Virus record (IMG/VR): IMGVR_UViG_3300001344_000016 | Span: 1 to 27,854 of that record | Strand: one strand, 5' to 3' | Source: a virus | DNA length: 27,854 bases | Part shown: one piece after another, positions 15,108-21,823 of the stretch | How positions within the stretch are numbered: the first letter of the stretch is position 1 | Layout: each line of letters begins with the position of its first letter | Position numbers and translations under genes: made by a program | The notes under the pieces: model-generated | Seen by the model: only the letters and a program-made list of their open reading frames with translations | Databases searched by the model: none | Told to the model about the DNA's origin: nothing

Positions 15108-15392
15108 TTACCACGCTTTGCAAGACCAGTATCGGGCGCTAAACTTGTCTTTTGCGGTGTCACAAGAGTGTCTGGCGCGGAAACTTTTTCTGTTTTTAGG
15201 TTGATCTTTTTTGATAGCCATTTTGGGGTCCCCGAAGCGTACCAGCTTAATTTCGGACCCTTTTTTTGCAAGGACAGCACTTTTTTTTGTTTTGCCCGGG
15301 GTCCTTTTTGGTTTGTTAAATCCGGCAAAAGTTTCACCCCTATATTTTATTCGACCCGACGGGGTTTTTGTTACATCTTTTGTTGTTGCCAT
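15108..15392 (-). CDS. Small basic protein with C-terminal RHSC...ARYWSCKAW motif
   Basis: 94 aa, very basic. An N-terminal Lys/Thr-rich stretch is followed by VRFGDPKMAIKKDQPKNRKS, then FRARHSCDTAKD and ARYWSCKAW, where two Cys flank a turn. I recall the C-terminal block from many marine phage and uncultured virus genomes; it is conserved but uncharacterised. The two Cys and Arg/Trp content could suit a metal site or nucleic-acid binding. The gene starts 11 bp after the stop of the 89-aa gene and ends 7 bp before the XhlA-like start. Coding confidence is high, function unknown. Confidence 0.8.
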   Translation of the reverse strand: MATTKDVTKTPSGRIKYRGETFAGFNKPKRTPGKTKKSAVLAKKGSEIKLVRFGDPKMAIKKDQPKNRKSFRARHSCDTAKDKFSARYWSCKAW

Positions 15393-15403
15393 GATCCCTC
15401 ACT

Positions 15404-15673
15404 TTAGTTGTAAAAGACTGTCACATTGGTGACATTCGTAAGCACCGCAAAACAACCATCCGCAAAAACCATTCCCTCGTCAGGTAGGTAAACATTGTCA
15501 TCAGTGTCGTTTGCAAACGCTAACGTCAACTGGGTGGTTCCGGAATTATCTTTATTTTTCAAAACTAAGGAAGGGCTGCTGCCGCATTGGTAGTGAATAG
15601 CTTTAATTCGAGCCCGTCCGGCAAAGACCGTGCCAGAAGCAGTTAAGTAGGTGGCCTTTACATCGGACGCCAT
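15404..15673 (-). CDS. Small beta-rich structural protein, paralogue B
   Basis: 89 aa. Same layout as the preceding 90-aa protein: SDV(K/R)A, an R-A-R-I-K motif, an acidic loop, then P-D-E-G and a terminal T-x-V-T-V-F-Y. Cys occurs once each in the middle and C-terminal half. No membrane segment or signal. Two tandem diverged copies just after a structural gene suggest small virion proteins, for example decoration or fibre-base proteins. The copies are read as an operon with a gap of 11 bp. Confidence 0.8.
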   Translation of the reverse strand: MASDVKATYLTASGTVFAGRARIKAIHYQCGSSPSLVLKNKDNSGTTQLTLAFANDTDDNVYLPDEGMVFADGCFAVLTNVTNVTVFYN

Positions 15674-15684
15674 AGTAGTCTCCT

Positions 15685-15957
15685 TTAGCTATAAAACACC
15701 GTTACCGACGTACAGGCGGTAAAAGTGGCTATGTAAATGTCAGAAACGCGAATACCCTCATCTGGAATGTTAACGGAATGAGTGTCGGAAGCGTCTAAGT
15801 CCATATCCAAAACAGTGGTGCCGCCGTTCCCGTCTGAAATAGTCAGACGAGGTGTTCCGGTGGTTGTTTTAATTTGAACCTGACGTATACGCGCAGGACC
15901 AACACCGGCTGAACCGGTGCCTGTCAAACGTTTTGCTCTTACATCAGAACCTGCCAT
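15685..15957 (-). CDS. Small beta-rich structural protein, paralogue A
   Basis: 90 aa, paralogous to the next gene. Matching blocks are SDVRAKRLTGTGS, GPARIRQVQI, a DGNGGTTVLDMDLDASD loop, IPDEGI and a C-terminal CTSVTVFYS. Strongly beta-strand in pattern, without catalytic motif. It lies 14 bp after the 154-aa structural gene. Likely a virion protein of unknown place. The family is not one I can name. Confidence 0.8.
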   Translation of the reverse strand: MAGSDVRAKRLTGTGSAGVGPARIRQVQIKTTTGTPRLTISDGNGGTTVLDMDLDASDTHSVNIPDEGIRVSDIYIATFTACTSVTVFYS

Positions 15958-15971
15958 GCTAACCTCCTAGC

Positions 15972-16436
15972 TTAAAGGTCAATAGCCTGCTGGTACAAAA
16001 CAGTAAAACGAATTGTTCCGGCGTTAGTAGCGCCCGTAGTGGTTACAGTAAGACGTTTTTCAGTGCCAACGTCTGCCCAAACCAATGCTCCACCAGCTTC
16101 AGTAGTTGGGTATTTACGACCCGCACCAGAAGCTACCGTGATGGAAAAAGCGTTTAGGAAAGTAGCGTTACCGCCAACAGTGTCACCGATGCTCAGTACG
16201 CAAGTTGCGTTTGCAACAGCGACGGGAACGTCAATAACAATGTCAATAATTTGTGATGCAGCCGGAATTACGATATCCGTAACAGTGGCTGTTTGAGCGC
16301 CGCCCGCGGTACTAAAATCAGTGGTTTGAGCCATAACGACTTGACCAGTGTTTTTAATGTCTTTACCGAGCGTTGTACCCGTAGTAGTTGAAATGGTGCC
16401 AGCTTTGATTGGCCCAGAAAAAGTGGTGGTAGCCAT
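15972..16436 (-). CDS. Structural protein (MATTTFSGPI family)
   Basis: 154 aa from ATG at 16436, with AAGGGG 9 nt upstream. A longer frame from 16481 adds 15 residues with no good ribosome site and enters an inverted repeat, so I use 16436. The start MATTTFSGPIKAGTISTTTG is one I recognise from cyanophage- and pelagiphage-type structural proteins. Residues 40 to 154 are alternating strand-like and Gly/Thr/Ala-rich, ending TIRFTVLYQQAIDL. It is the first gene after the capsid terminator and begins a new segment of the late region. Probable capsid-associated or tail-related structural protein. Confidence 0.8.
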   Translation of the reverse strand: MATTTFSGPIKAGTISTTTGTTLGKDIKNTGQVVMAQTTDFSTAGGAQTATVTDIVIPAASQIIDIVIDVPVAVANATCVLSIGDTVGGNATFLNAFSITVASGAGRKYPTTEAGGALVWADVGTEKRLTVTTTGATNAGTIRFTVLYQQAIDL

Positions 16437-16539
16437 TTTATAGTACCCCTTGCATAAGGTTTTGCTTTGCAGTCTATGCAACGTCAGGTGGGCAGGGGCC
16501 TGTCTACAAAGCTAATATGTTATACCCTAAAAAAGTATA
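16437..16539 (-). promoter_or_regulatory. Leader region of the second structural segment with a weak promoter candidate
   Basis: The region follows the capsid terminator and precedes the 154-aa gene. A TATAAC hexamer lies on the minus strand, with a weak TTTTGT 17 nt upstream of it. Closer to the gene, an inverted repeat TTGCATA (16450-16456) / TATGCAA (16475-16481) with an 18-nt loop could be an operator or RNA hairpin in the leader. This would restart transcription after the terminator. Both are suggestive only. Confidence 0.35.
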
Positions 16540-16583
16540 AAACAAAAAGTAACAAAAAGAAAGGGGCCTCTTTCGAAGCCCCT
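16540..16583 (-). terminator. Rho-independent terminator after the major capsid gene
   Basis: On the minus strand, AGGGGC (complement of 16578-16583) pairs with GCCCCT (16562-16567) across a 10-nt loop. A T-rich tract (TTTCTTTTTG, then more T runs) follows. A second hairpin with arms ACAGAA/TTCTGT and a 5-nt loop spans 16593-16609, between the capsid stop and this terminator. It fits partial termination after a highly expressed capsid gene. Confidence 0.75.
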
Positions 16584-16611
16584 CCCTACAAGACAGAATG
16601 AGGTTCTGTTC

Positions 16612-17523
16612 TTATGCTGCGCCGGGTGTACCGTACACGCTACGCCAATCGGATACACCGAAAGAATAACGCTCACGCGCTTTAAAGCGCATGTTGCCCG
16701 TATCAAAATCCCCTTCCATTGCCGTTTTAATCGGCGAACGGTTGAAGTATTTGAAGCCGTTAGGCGCATCAGTTTTAATGAAGAATGCGTCTGAGTCTGT
16801 CAGGAAGTGGTTAACCACGGCTCCGTCTGGAATCATACCCATGTTTTTCATCGCATTGTTGTCGTTGTCGGCAGTGCCAGAACGTAGATTGGAGTTCAGT
16901 ACCCGCTCTGCAATGAATTGCAGTTCTTTCGGAATAATCAACTTCATACCACGAACAGCGATCTTCAGACCCCGTTCATCGGTCAAACCAGCAATGTCGA
17001 TCAACATCTGTTCCAACGAAGTCTCGTTGAGGTCGGCAGCAACTGCCAAGACGTTAGTCTGGTTACCAGAAAGTGATGGGTGAGACGCTGAACAAAGTGC
17101 TGCACCGTCGCCAATCGCAGAAGCACCCGCCGTGAACGCATTGTTCAGGATAGCAGCTGCTTTGATTTGCTTTGTCTGAGCCATAGAACGGGCCAGAGCT
17201 TTAGTGTAGCGCGATGCCAGACGATCATAGAGGTTATCTTCGATAGCCTCCTCAGTGATCGAAAACGCCAACGCAATGGTTTCGTGAGTGTAACGAGCGG
17301 TATATGTTTCCTGCGCATCGTCATAAGTGAGGGCACCGCCCTCGCTTTTAACAGGTGCTGTGGAGAAACCACCGAGCATAACTTCCTCTTCGAATGCTCG
17401 GTCTGAGCTTTCTTCTTCGAAGATTTCACCATGCTCATTTTCGTAACGATTGTATTCAAGGCCGAACAAGGCATTAAGGCCGGGTTCTAGCTCTTTCGCT
17501 AATTGTGCGCGAGAAATAGCCAT
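16612..17523 (-). CDS. Major capsid protein (HK97-type fold)
   Basis: 303 aa. Features typical of phage major head subunits: N-terminal ELEPGLNALFGLEYNRYENEHGEIFEEESSDRA region without a delta domain, then ITEEAIEDNLYDRLASRYTKALARSMAQTKQIKAAAILNN, a middle segment KLIIPKELQFIAERVLNS, NHFLTDSDAFFIKTDAPNG, and a C-terminal MRFKARERYSFGVSDWRSVYG. The pattern resembles Mu gpT-like and related HK97-fold capsid proteins. It has the best ribosome site in the window, AAGGAGG 9 nt before ATG at 17523, which suits a highly expressed protein, and a terminator follows it. Upstream neighbours are scaffold and decoration candidates. Self-assembly into the head shell is the expected role. Confidence 0.9.
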   Translation of the reverse strand: MAISRAQLAKELEPGLNALFGLEYNRYENEHGEIFEEESSDRAFEEEVMLGGFSTAPVKSEGGALTYDDAQETYTARYTHETIALAFSITEEAIEDNLYDRLASRYTKALARSMAQTKQIKAAAILNNAFTAGASAIGDGAALCSASHPSLSGNQTNVLAVAADLNETSLEQMLIDIAGLTDERGLKIAVRGMKLIIPKELQFIAERVLNSNLRSGTADNDNNAMKNMGMIPDGAVVNHFLTDSDAFFIKTDAPNGFKYFNRSPIKTAMEGDFDTGNMRFKARERYSFGVSDWRSVYGTPGAA

Positions 17524-17537
17524 TAATTAAGCCCTCC

Positions 17538-18188
17538 TTATAAGCCCGTTGATGTCGCAGTAGTCTGCGAATCAAAACGGCTGGTTGGTGCATTATAATG
17601 AGCGTTTAGACGGACAATTAACGGGATACCAGCGGCTGCATAGTCACTGTTTCCTGCGTCATCCATTATGCCCACAATACGCAACGGCAAAGTAGCTGTT
17701 ACAGCGATTGTGGAAACGCCCAAAGCGGAATTGGAACTACCAGTGTCGGTAGAACCGGTGCGGGCAGATGTACCCAACGACGCGTTTGCAAATACATGCG
17801 CGAGAGCCGTTGCACGGTCAGTCAAAGTCGCGTCAGACGCTACTTTAAACAACTGATTTGGGTTGTCTGCTACAAACGCCTTTACAGGGTGGTTTGTATC
17901 AACGCTTACTGAACCGGAACCGGGCCAGTAATTAATGAAGACTGGTTTCTTTGAAACTGAGTCCACATACTCTACGCCCATCAGGACACCTAACGCTTGC
18001 GTAGTACCACCATTAGTAGCACCAGCTTGATCAATAACACCCGCAGCCGTAGGGACGCAGATAGAATATTGAAAGATAGCATTAGTGTTGTTGGAAGCGA
18101 TTTCATACTGGGTTACACCAGTAGTATTAGCCGCAGCGCCAACTAGCCCGATAGGACGAAGACCATAGGCAGTATTAGAATTTGCCAT
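17538..18188 (-). CDS. Probable head decoration/structural protein
   Basis: 216 aa, directly upstream of the capsid gene. Sequence starts MANSNTAYGLRPIGLVGAAAN and contains an Asn/Thr/Ala/Gly-rich beta pattern with QALGVLMGVEYVDSVSK and PVFINYWPGSG around residues 65-92, and GIPLIVRLNAHYN near the C-terminus. I recall similar proteins as virion-associated in marine phages, placed between scaffold and capsid. No membrane segment or enzyme motif. It is likely to stabilise or decorate the capsid. The role is from position and pattern. Confidence 0.75.
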   Translation of the reverse strand: MANSNTAYGLRPIGLVGAAANTTGVTQYEIASNNTNAIFQYSICVPTAAGVIDQAGATNGGTTQALGVLMGVEYVDSVSKKPVFINYWPGSGSVSVDTNHPVKAFVADNPNQLFKVASDATLTDRATALAHVFANASLGTSARTGSTDTGSSNSALGVSTIAVTATLPLRIVGIMDDAGNSDYAAAGIPLIVRLNAHYNAPTSRFDSQTTATSTGL

Positions 18189-18214
18189 AAGATTTCACTC
18201 CTATTGAGGTAGCC

Positions 18215-18703
18215 CTATTTCTTGGGGCCACCGAAGGTTACACGAGATTGACGATCAGGTTTACTGATTGTCATGGTTGAATGTGCATTCTCACGCATCA
18301 TATCGTGATCCACAGCTTGCATTTGATCCATATTTCGCTTGTTGAAATAGTCGGTTCGTTCTGCAATTGTTTCGTCCGGAATCCGAGCGAGAAGCAATCC
18401 GCCAACTCCAAACACACCTTCATGTTTACCTGATTCGACAACGGGGGACTCAAAGTCGGGGTATTCATCCTTACGAACAAGTTCCCAACCTTCCCTCATT
18501 TTAGCACTGATGTTCTTTGTATCATCAAAACCACGCGTTTCGGCGCGTATCCAACGATGCTTGAAGCCATCAGGGGCAGGTGGTGCGTCTAGCATAGACG
18601 GTGGGGCCCACGGCTTACGAGCAGCCTGTTTGTCCCGGGTTTGGTTAGCGCGAGAAGTACGGTTAATTGCCGAGCCACCATTTTGGTTGTTTTGGTCAGT
18701 CAT
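18215..18703 (-). CDS. Conserved hypothetical protein of the head module
   Basis: 162 aa, basic and Asn/Arg/Lys-rich in the first 35 residues (probably disordered), then an aromatic folded part: PDGFKHRWIRAETRGFDDTKNI, MREGWELVRKDEYPDF, and GLLLARIPDETIAERTDYFN, finishing VTFGGPKK. I have seen this W-I-R-A-E/x ... GWE-x-V-x-K order in many marine phages just after the scaffold, without an assigned function. It lies 4 bp after the scaffold gene and 26 bp before the decoration candidate. A head-assembly role is likely by position. Confidence 0.75.
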   Translation of the reverse strand: MTDQNNQNGGSAINRTSRANQTRDKQAARKPWAPPSMLDAPPAPDGFKHRWIRAETRGFDDTKNISAKMREGWELVRKDEYPDFESPVVESGKHEGVFGVGGLLLARIPDETIAERTDYFNKRNMDQMQAVDHDMMRENAHSTMTISKPDRQSRVTFGGPKK

Positions 18704-18707
18704 TTTC

Positions 18708-19547
18708 TTACTCCTTCACGTATTTCGCATATTCTTCTAGCGGCACACCCAATTTTTTCGCTATTGCGACTTGGCTCGGGGTGAGACGAACCTTTCTCCC
18801 AGTGCGCCCAGATGGTGTTCTTGATGCGCCAACAACCGTTTGAGCGGGACGTTTGTTCGCGGTATTTCCGGCATTTACGAACTTACTCGAAATGCGCCGG
18901 TCAAGTTCATTATAGTAGTCATCGCTTGTCGGGTCAAACCCTTCGTCTTCAACGAGCTTTTTATGTATACCAAACGCAGCGTAGGTCATGGCCTCATCTT
19001 GGCCAAACCAGCTATTTTTCATGGCCCAAGTCTCCGCTTTGGGGTCTGGGCGCTTTGGCGCTTGGGCAGGCATGGGTTGTTGTGCCTGATGCTGTGCGGC
19101 CGCCTGTTGTTGTTGATAGGCCCGCTCTTGTTGCGCTTTAGCTTGACTTGCACGATCCTGTTGTATGGCTAATTTTGTAAGGTTACGTTGAGCCTCAACA
19201 AGCGCCTTGCTGTCACCTATTTCACTTGCACGTGCAAGCTCGTTCTCAGCTTGTTCCATTTGAGTGTTAACGCGGTTGGTATATTCGTTAACATAATTCG
19301 TGTCCATGCTGGAAATGCGCTGCTTTAGGCCGTGAGCCTCCGTTTGAACGGCTTGAGCGTATTTTATTGCTTCTTGCTCGCGGCGCTCGGCTTCACGCAT
19401 TTTCTTTGTTAAGCGGTCAATCCGTTTTTGAGTGGACGTTTCAGCTTTCGCAAACTGATCCTCAGAGGCTTCATTAACCACCTCAACTTCGGTTTCTTCG
19501 TTTGCACCAACGTCTAACTCGACTTGGTTTTCATCATTATCAGCCAT
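18708..19547 (-). CDS. Head scaffolding protein
   Basis: 279 aa. Acidic start (residues 1-35), then a long charged coiled-coil helix (RIDRLTKKMREAERREQEAIKY and on to about residue 150), a Gln/Ala/Pro linker (QQQQAAAQHQAQQPMPAQAPK), and a C-terminal basic helix with LTPSQVAIAKKLGVPLEEYAKYVKE. This is the plan of phage scaffold proteins that line the prohead interior and bind the capsid through a C-terminal basic helix. No protease domain is visible in it. It sits 13 bp after the GroES-like gene and upstream of capsid genes. Strong by architecture and place. Confidence 0.85.
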   Translation of the reverse strand: MADNDENQVELDVGANEETEVEVVNEASEDQFAKAETSTQKRIDRLTKKMREAERREQEAIKYAQAVQTEAHGLKQRISSMDTNYVNEYTNRVNTQMEQAENELARASEIGDSKALVEAQRNLTKLAIQQDRASQAKAQQERAYQQQQAAAQHQAQQPMPAQAPKRPDPKAETWAMKNSWFGQDEAMTYAAFGIHKKLVEDEGFDPTSDDYYNELDRRISSKFVNAGNTANKRPAQTVVGASRTPSGRTGRKVRLTPSQVAIAKKLGVPLEEYAKYVKE

Positions 19548-19559
19548 ATTTTACCTCGT

Positions 19560-20045
19560 TTACAAATGCTGTATATCTTCAGGGTCCAAAATAGTCGCAA
19601 GTATCTCGTCATCATTGAGAATACGAACTTCTCCCCCATCGATCTGAAGGCGCGAACCAGCATAACGGGCAAATAATACCCACTGCTTTTCCGCGCACCA
19701 CGGGCCGTCAGGAAATTTATCTCGGTCTTTGTAGGCAAGAGGACCGACTTTTAGGACGTAGCCGACCTGCGTGGATATCTGACTTTTCTCTTGGACTTCG
19801 CTGGGTATAAAAATACCTCCGGCAGTCTTAGCCCTGCCTTGATAAGGCAAGATGAGAACACGCCATCCAGTTGGGGCGGGCATTCTTTCCAGAAGGCTTG
19901 CGTCTAAAGCCTCTGGATTTAAACGGGGATTTTCGACGTAAGCATCCGCAAGACTAGGTTTTTCCTTGTCTTCGGAAGTTTTTGCTATAGCGGCTACACC
20001 CTCGGCGGCGGCCGACAAATCAATTTTTGCTGACTGTTCAGTCAT
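19560..20045 (-). CDS. GroES-like (Cpn10) co-chaperonin
   Basis: 161 aa. Residues 60-152 match the Cpn10 fold: PTGWRVLILPYQGRAKTAGG, IFIPSEVQEK, a TQVGYVLKVGPLAY strand, then WVLFARYAGSRLQIDGGEVR and ILNDDEILATI. The mobile-loop element GGIFIPSE around residues 76-83 corresponds to the GroEL-binding GGIVL part of GroES. A 55-residue disordered, Ala/Glu-rich N-terminal extension is extra compared with bacterial GroES (about 97 aa). The ribosome site is AGGAG 7 nt before the ATG, and the gene overlaps the preceding gene by 8 bp. Placed immediately before scaffold and capsid, it likely replaces host GroES in capsid folding, as T4 gp31 does. Cellular partner: the host GroEL in the cytoplasm. Confidence 0.88.
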   Translation of the reverse strand: MTEQSAKIDLSAAAEGVAAIAKTSEDKEKPSLADAYVENPRLNPEALDASLLERMPAPTGWRVLILPYQGRAKTAGGIFIPSEVQEKSQISTQVGYVLKVGPLAYKDRDKFPDGPWCAEKQWVLFARYAGSRLQIDGGEVRILNDDEILATILDPEDIQHL

Positions 20046-20235
20046 TGGATTGCTCCTGTTTATCTAGCAGGCCCTTGAGTTCCTGTTCCACGTGATTTAG
20101 GCACTCCATGTTGCCCATAAGCTCACGATACTGCTCCATTGACTTGACGTTTCCATAAATCATCAAATCCGTAACCCCTTGCCGTCTTTCTCTCAAGATA
20201 CGAAAGACCGCCTCGGCCACATAAATTTCATCCAT
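20038..20235 (-). CDS. Small protein before the co-chaperonin
   Basis: 65 aa from ATG at 20235, which has GAGG 5-6 nt upstream; a GTG at 20241 would add two residues. Mostly helical: DEIYVAEAVFRILRERRQG, then VTDLMIYGNVKSMEQYRELMGN and HVEQELKGLLDK. No Cys pattern or membrane segment. It is the first gene after the palindrome-rich control region and overlaps the GroES-like gene by 8 bp, so it may be the leader gene of the head operon. I recall similar small proteins in marine phages but with no function. Confidence 0.75.
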   Translation of the reverse strand: MDEIYVAEAVFRILRERRQGVTDLMIYGNVKSMEQYRELMGNMECLNHVEQELKGLLDKQEQSND

Positions 20236-20338
20236 TCCCACCTCGCATATTATCGAACATTGTTCGATATAATCCTAGCACAACTTATATGAGATATGCT
20301 AGGACTATCTGTAATTTTATGCGACTTAGCTAAAAGGC
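20236..20338 (-). promoter_or_regulatory. Control region with two operators and promoter candidate upstream of the head genes
   Basis: This gap separates the endolysin gene from the head module. It has a 19-bp perfect palindrome, TATCGAACA-T-TGTTCGATA (20251-20269), and an inverted repeat TCCTAGCA (20273-20280) / TGCTAGGA (20297-20304) with a 16-nt loop. Between and upstream of them on the minus strand, TTACAG and CATATA with 17 nt between fit a sigma70-type promoter. The palindromes would overlap or follow it, so a repressor could control head genes here. Confidence 0.55.
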
Positions 20339-20794
20339 TTAAAGTATAAGCTCGAAATGGGGCCCATCGATAAAGGGCCGCCTTCCTTGAGACCTACGAA
20401 GATCGACGTATGAGTTCATAGCATCTTCCATTGTACCGTCCCAATTTCGTATATCGCCAACGCTCCAAGCAGCGCCCCACTTTACAGCAACGCCAGCCAT
20501 GTCAGCACCTTCCTTCATAGCATCAGCTAGATCATCGTAAAGGTTAAGCTCCCAAGAGCCACGACCATTGATGTAGGCCATAAGGTCAACAGCATGACCC
20601 GTCAAATGTTTCGACTTCATGGTTTGGCTCGCGCCTTTGGCAACCAATTCTTTCTGCTGTTCAAGGGTACGCATACCTTGGATAACACCAAAGTCTGTTT
20701 TCGTTGCAGTGATCGCGTGTTTGACAACAGTAACTAGACGTTCGTCCACACCCTCGAGTCGGTCAAGGCTACGTCGTGATAATTTATAACTCAT
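20339..20794 (-). CDS. Peptidase M15 family endolysin (L-alanyl-D-glutamate/D-Ala-type)
   Basis: 151 aa. The Zn-binding pattern S61-x-H63-x2-G66-x-A68-x-D70 is present in SKHLTGHAVDL, and the second part H146 in GPHFEL. The VKWGAAW stretch (residues 104-110) matches the KWG-x-x-W before the second motif in this family. The fold is that of peptidase_M15_4 (VanY-like) used by phages to cut the peptide stem of peptidoglycan. No signal peptide is visible, so release through the holin upstream is expected. It is the last gene of the lysis cassette and starts 2 bp after the preceding gene. Zinc ligands visible: H63, D70, H146. Confidence 0.9.
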   Translation of the reverse strand: MSYKLSRRSLDRLEGVDERLVTVVKHAITATKTDFGVIQGMRTLEQQKELVAKGASQTMKSKHLTGHAVDLMAYINGRGSWELNLYDDLADAMKEGADMAGVAVKWGAAWSVGDIRNWDGTMEDAMNSYVDLRRSQGRRPFIDGPHFELIL

Positions 20795-20796
20795 TT

Positions 20797-21138
20797 CTAT
20801 TTACCCTTCATGTTCATCATACCGTTGTGATCTCGGTTGATATATTTTAGATCATTTTCAAGCAGCGCTATCCGTTGTTTGATCGAATTGATCTGACTGA
20901 TACTCATCATCATGCCGGATAGATCATCCCAGATGTCCTCAATCTCCCCGGCGTTAGATTTCACATCGCGCTTGAGATTAACGTTGTCTTCGATAGCCAT
21001 GCGTGATCCAAGCTGGCTCACCGTTTCTTCTAGACTGGTAATTGTTGCCGCCTGTTGTGAAACCCACCAGACGCCACCAGCAAGCTGCATTCCCATTGCT
21101 GCCACTAATGCTATTGGTAGTTTTAGATTTTCCATCAC
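20797..21138 (-). CDS. Coiled-coil membrane protein of the lysis cassette (spanin-like?)
   Basis: 113 aa. A transmembrane segment lies at residues 6-25 (LPIALVAAMGMQLAGGVWWV), then a coiled-coil helix (SLEETVSQLGSRM ... ISQINSIKQRIALLENDLKY). This is the layout of an inner-membrane spanin or XhlA-like accessory: a short inside end, one membrane segment, a long periplasmic coil. No overlapping small lipoprotein gene was found in another frame, so a two-component Rz/Rz1 spanin is not shown. The gene overlaps the holin by 4 bp. Lysis role probable, exact class uncertain. Confidence 0.7.
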   Translation of the reverse strand: MMENLKLPIALVAAMGMQLAGGVWWVSQQAATITSLEETVSQLGSRMAIEDNVNLKRDVKSNAGEIEDIWDDLSGMMMSISQINSIKQRIALLENDLKYINRDHNGMMNMKGK

Positions 21139-21521
21139 CGGCCTCTTTTAAACAAAGCGGTTGCTCCACGAACACCGAAACTTGCGCTAATCGCCAAACC
21201 TAAACTATAAAAATACCAGTCCGGCGCTTTGTTAAGCTGCTCAAACCCACGATCAACCCAGCCTTCAGCACCGGGAATCCAGCAAAGCACCAGCGGGATT
21301 GACAGAATTATTACAAACCATTCGTCTTTCCAGCTTGATTTTGCACCCTCTGCCATGATGCGTTCCCAATCGGCAACGCTTGTCTCCTTTGACATCAGTA
21401 TCTGAGCCTTGGCCTTGGCCTCGGTTAGCTTTAACTCTGCATTCGCGGCGTTTTTATCCGCTTTGCCTTGCAGCCAGCTTCCCGCTAAATTAGCGACTGG
21501 ACCGATCAGTGCTTGTATCAT
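21135..21521 (-). CDS. Holin, GTA-type 3TM family
   Basis: 128 aa. N-terminal amphipathic or membrane helix (LIGPVANLAGSWLQ, 5-18), an Ala/Lys-rich helix, then the block KSSWKDEWFVIILSIPLVLC (61-80) and a second membrane segment WYFYSLGLAISASFGV (102-117). The central SSWKDEW-(F/Y)-V-x-x-x-x-x-P-x-x-L-x-x-x-P block is the signature I associate with PF11351, the 3TM holin used by gene-transfer agents and many phages. The next gene is a coiled-coil membrane protein and then the M15 endolysin, a consistent lysis order. Couples by 4-bp overlaps to both sides. Confidence 0.85.
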   Translation of the reverse strand: MIQALIGPVANLAGSWLQGKADKNAANAELKLTEAKAKAQILMSKETSVADWERIMAEGAKSSWKDEWFVIILSIPLVLCWIPGAEGWVDRGFEQLNKAPDWYFYSLGLAISASFGVRGATALFKRGR

Positions 21522-21823
21522 TTTTTAGCCTCCATCGCATTGAAGCCAAAGTATGCCGCAGCAATTCCGCTGGCTCCTATGACATACACCGCAGCTATAT
21601 CTGCAAGGAGCTTCGCAGCGGCGTCATACCCCGTCATAGAAGCTAATAGGATGACCGCTGGGTACATTATCATACCAGACAAGGCAAACCACGTCATGCG
21701 TCTCTGTGCGTCTCTCTTGGCGTCCGCATCTTCCATGCGTAGCCGACGATCTTCCATCATCAACTCACGCTCATCCGCGTCGATCTTGCCGTTTGAGTTG
21801 AGGTCGTACTGTTCTTTTACCAT
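21518..21823 (-). CDS. EF-hand membrane protein of the lysis cassette
   Basis: 101 aa. The N-terminus DLNSNGKIDADE (residues 7-18) is a complete EF-hand Ca2+-binding loop: D7, N9, N11, G12, I14, D15, E18. A charged helix follows (LMMEDRRLRMEDADAKRDAQRR), then two hydrophobic segments (44-63 WFALSGMIMYPAVILLASMT and about 70-93) with a small-residue-rich turn. This suggests a cytoplasmic calcium-responsive head and two membrane spans. Position just before the holin suggests a holin partner or a lysis timer. Dockerin/EF-hand patterns can be structural rather than regulatory, so the Ca2+ role is inference. Confidence 0.75.
   Translation of the reverse strand: MVKEQYDLNSNGKIDADERELMMEDRRLRMEDADAKRDAQRRMTWFALSGMIMYPAVILLASMTGYDAAAKLLADIAAVYVIGASGIAAAYFGFNAMEAKK

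Noticed and set aside
14918-15337. 139-codon version of the XhlA-like gene
   Set aside because: The first 79 codons overlap the better-supported 94-aa gene in another frame; ATG at 15100 has its own ribosome site.
19225-19238. Palindrome CTTGCACGTGCAAG inside the scaffold gene
   Set aside because: It shares only the CACGTG core with parS and encodes an ordinary coiled-coil segment; not a parS.
20085-20100. TGTTCCACGTGATTTA, resembling parS
   Set aside because: Only about 12 of 16 positions match, the right arm is lost, and it lies within a coding region.
20251-20269. LexA SOS box
   Set aside because: Half-sites CGAAC/GTTCG are right but the spacer is 3 bp, not 4 as in the Gram-positive box, and it is not the direct-repeat type of alphaproteobacteria; kept only as an unnamed operator.
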